A DNA stretch of 41,120 nucleotides from Roseateles toxinivorans (GTDB taxonomy: Bacteria > Pseudomonadota > Gammaproteobacteria > Burkholderiales > Burkholderiaceae_C): assembly GCA_945898095.1 (NCBI GenBank), contig CAMDHE010000029.1, positions 1 through 41,120 on the forward strand, given 5' to 3'. The notes under the pieces are model-generated. The model was given only the letters and a program-made list of their open reading frames with translations. It made no database searches and had not been told where the DNA came from. The position numbers were made by a program, and so were the translations under genes. Every line of letters begins with the position of its first letter. The stretch's first letter is position 1. Below are positions 40,676-41,120 of this stretch, in pieces.

Positions 40676-41120
40676 TCAATCAGTAAAGGAAATTGAACAA
40701 CCGCCCATGCCTTCAATCTGCATCGTGAAGCGGTCGCCGGGCCGGGCTGGCACCAAGGGTGCCAATGAGCCCGAAAGAATGATTTCGCCAGCCCGGAACG
40801 GAATCCCGAAAGCGCCCAGCGTATTGGCCAACCAGGCCACGGCTTCGGCCGGATGGCCCTGTACCGCAGCGCCAAGACCACTGCCTGCCGGTTCGCCGTT
40901 TTTCCACATCTGCATGCTGGCAGCGGCCAGATCCAGCGCGGCTGGGTCGGTATGCTGATTGCTGATCACGAACACGCCGCATGAGGCGTTGTCCGCGACG
41001 GTGTCCTGGATCTTGATCTGCCAGTTTTCGATGCGTGAATCGACGATCTCGAAGCAGGGCGCCACCCATTCAGTTGCCGCCATCACATCCGCGCGGCTGA
41101 TGCCCGGGCCTTGCAGGTCG
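40676..41120 (-). CDS. dmpE: 2-Oxopent-4-enoate (2-keto-4-pentenoate) hydratase, 5' end cut off by the window
   Basis: Only the C-terminal part of about 148 residues is present; the frame runs off the end of the window. It reads [17 protein letters not shown], then [18 protein letters not shown] with the metal-binding Glu, the [10 protein letters not shown] segment, and [20 protein letters not shown] near the C-terminus, all typical of the OHPD hydratase family. The enzyme adds water to 2-hydroxypenta-2,4-dienoate-type products of ring meta-cleavage to give 4-hydroxy-2-oxoacids for the aldolase. It comes first among the three genes seen in this operon. Homologues are DmpE, BphH, MhpD and TesE. 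Confidence 0.9.
   Translation of the reverse strand, partial: DLQGPGISRADVMAATEWVAPCFEIVDSRIENWQIKIQDTVADNASCGVFVISNQHTDPAALDLAAASMQMWKNGEPAGSGLGAAVQGHPAEAVAWLANTLGAFGIPFRAGEIILSGSLAPLVPARPGDRFTMQIEGMGGCSISFTD

Overview
The window looks like chromosomal DNA of a GC-rich Gram-negative bacterium. TonB-dependent receptor, periplasmic signal peptides and a ugp transporter point to a proteobacterium; I favour a betaproteobacterium, but the sequence alone does not prove it. I see no rRNA, tRNA, insertion sequence, integrase or CRISPR array. No stretch over 300 bases lacks a gene. The longest gaps are 35060-35330, 18423-18648 and 15395-15579, and all three carry copies of one palindromic promoter element.

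Layout. (1) 1-5970, plus strand: the end of a branched-chain-type ABC transporter operon (livM, a divergent livG), a YtkA-like exported protein, a broken SDR gene, then a glutathione S-transferase, a class III CoA-transferase, an intact SDR and a 2-hydroxychromene-2-carboxylate-isomerase-like protein. (2) 6115-8171, plus: a stress module of Hsp20, an HPF/RaiA-like protein, a 32-residue membrane peptide and a DNA-polymerase-X-like helix-hairpin-helix protein without a polymerase domain. (3) 8161-13264: the ugpBAEC glycerol-3-phosphate-type ABC operon (minus) with a divergent HAD phosphatase. (4) 13271-41120: a large catabolic region in divergent and convergent transcription units.

The catabolic region holds two Fe-S flavin oxidoreductases (one is FadH), a DUF1254/DUF1214 protein, an SdsA1-like metallo-beta-lactamase sulfatase, a TauD/AtsK-type dioxygenase, two MFS transporters, a Cys-type arylsulfatase, an enoyl-CoA hydratase, two SDR/MBL accessory enzymes, three acyl-CoA dehydrogenases (two forming a likely alpha/beta pair), an acyl-CoA synthetase, a TonB receptor, an Ltp2-like thiolase-fold protein next to a DUF35-MaoC fusion, and the hydratase/acetaldehyde dehydrogenase/aldolase trio that finishes meta-cleavage pathways. 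Together they suggest uptake, desulfation, CoA activation, beta-oxidation with retro-aldol chain cleavage, and processing of a 2-hydroxydienoate. A sulfated steroid, terpenoid or alkyl-aromatic compound would fit, but the substrate is inference.

The most interesting signal is a shared 17-bp near-palindrome (half-site CGTCYG, 2-bp centre) found at six places in four promoter regions: 15450-15466, 15496-15512, 18523-18539, 25348-25364, 35150-35166 and 35236-35252. It lies about 30 bp upstream of a -10-like hexamer, which is where an activator would bind at about -43. It ties the units of the catabolic region into one apparent regulon, yet no transcription-factor gene is present in the window.
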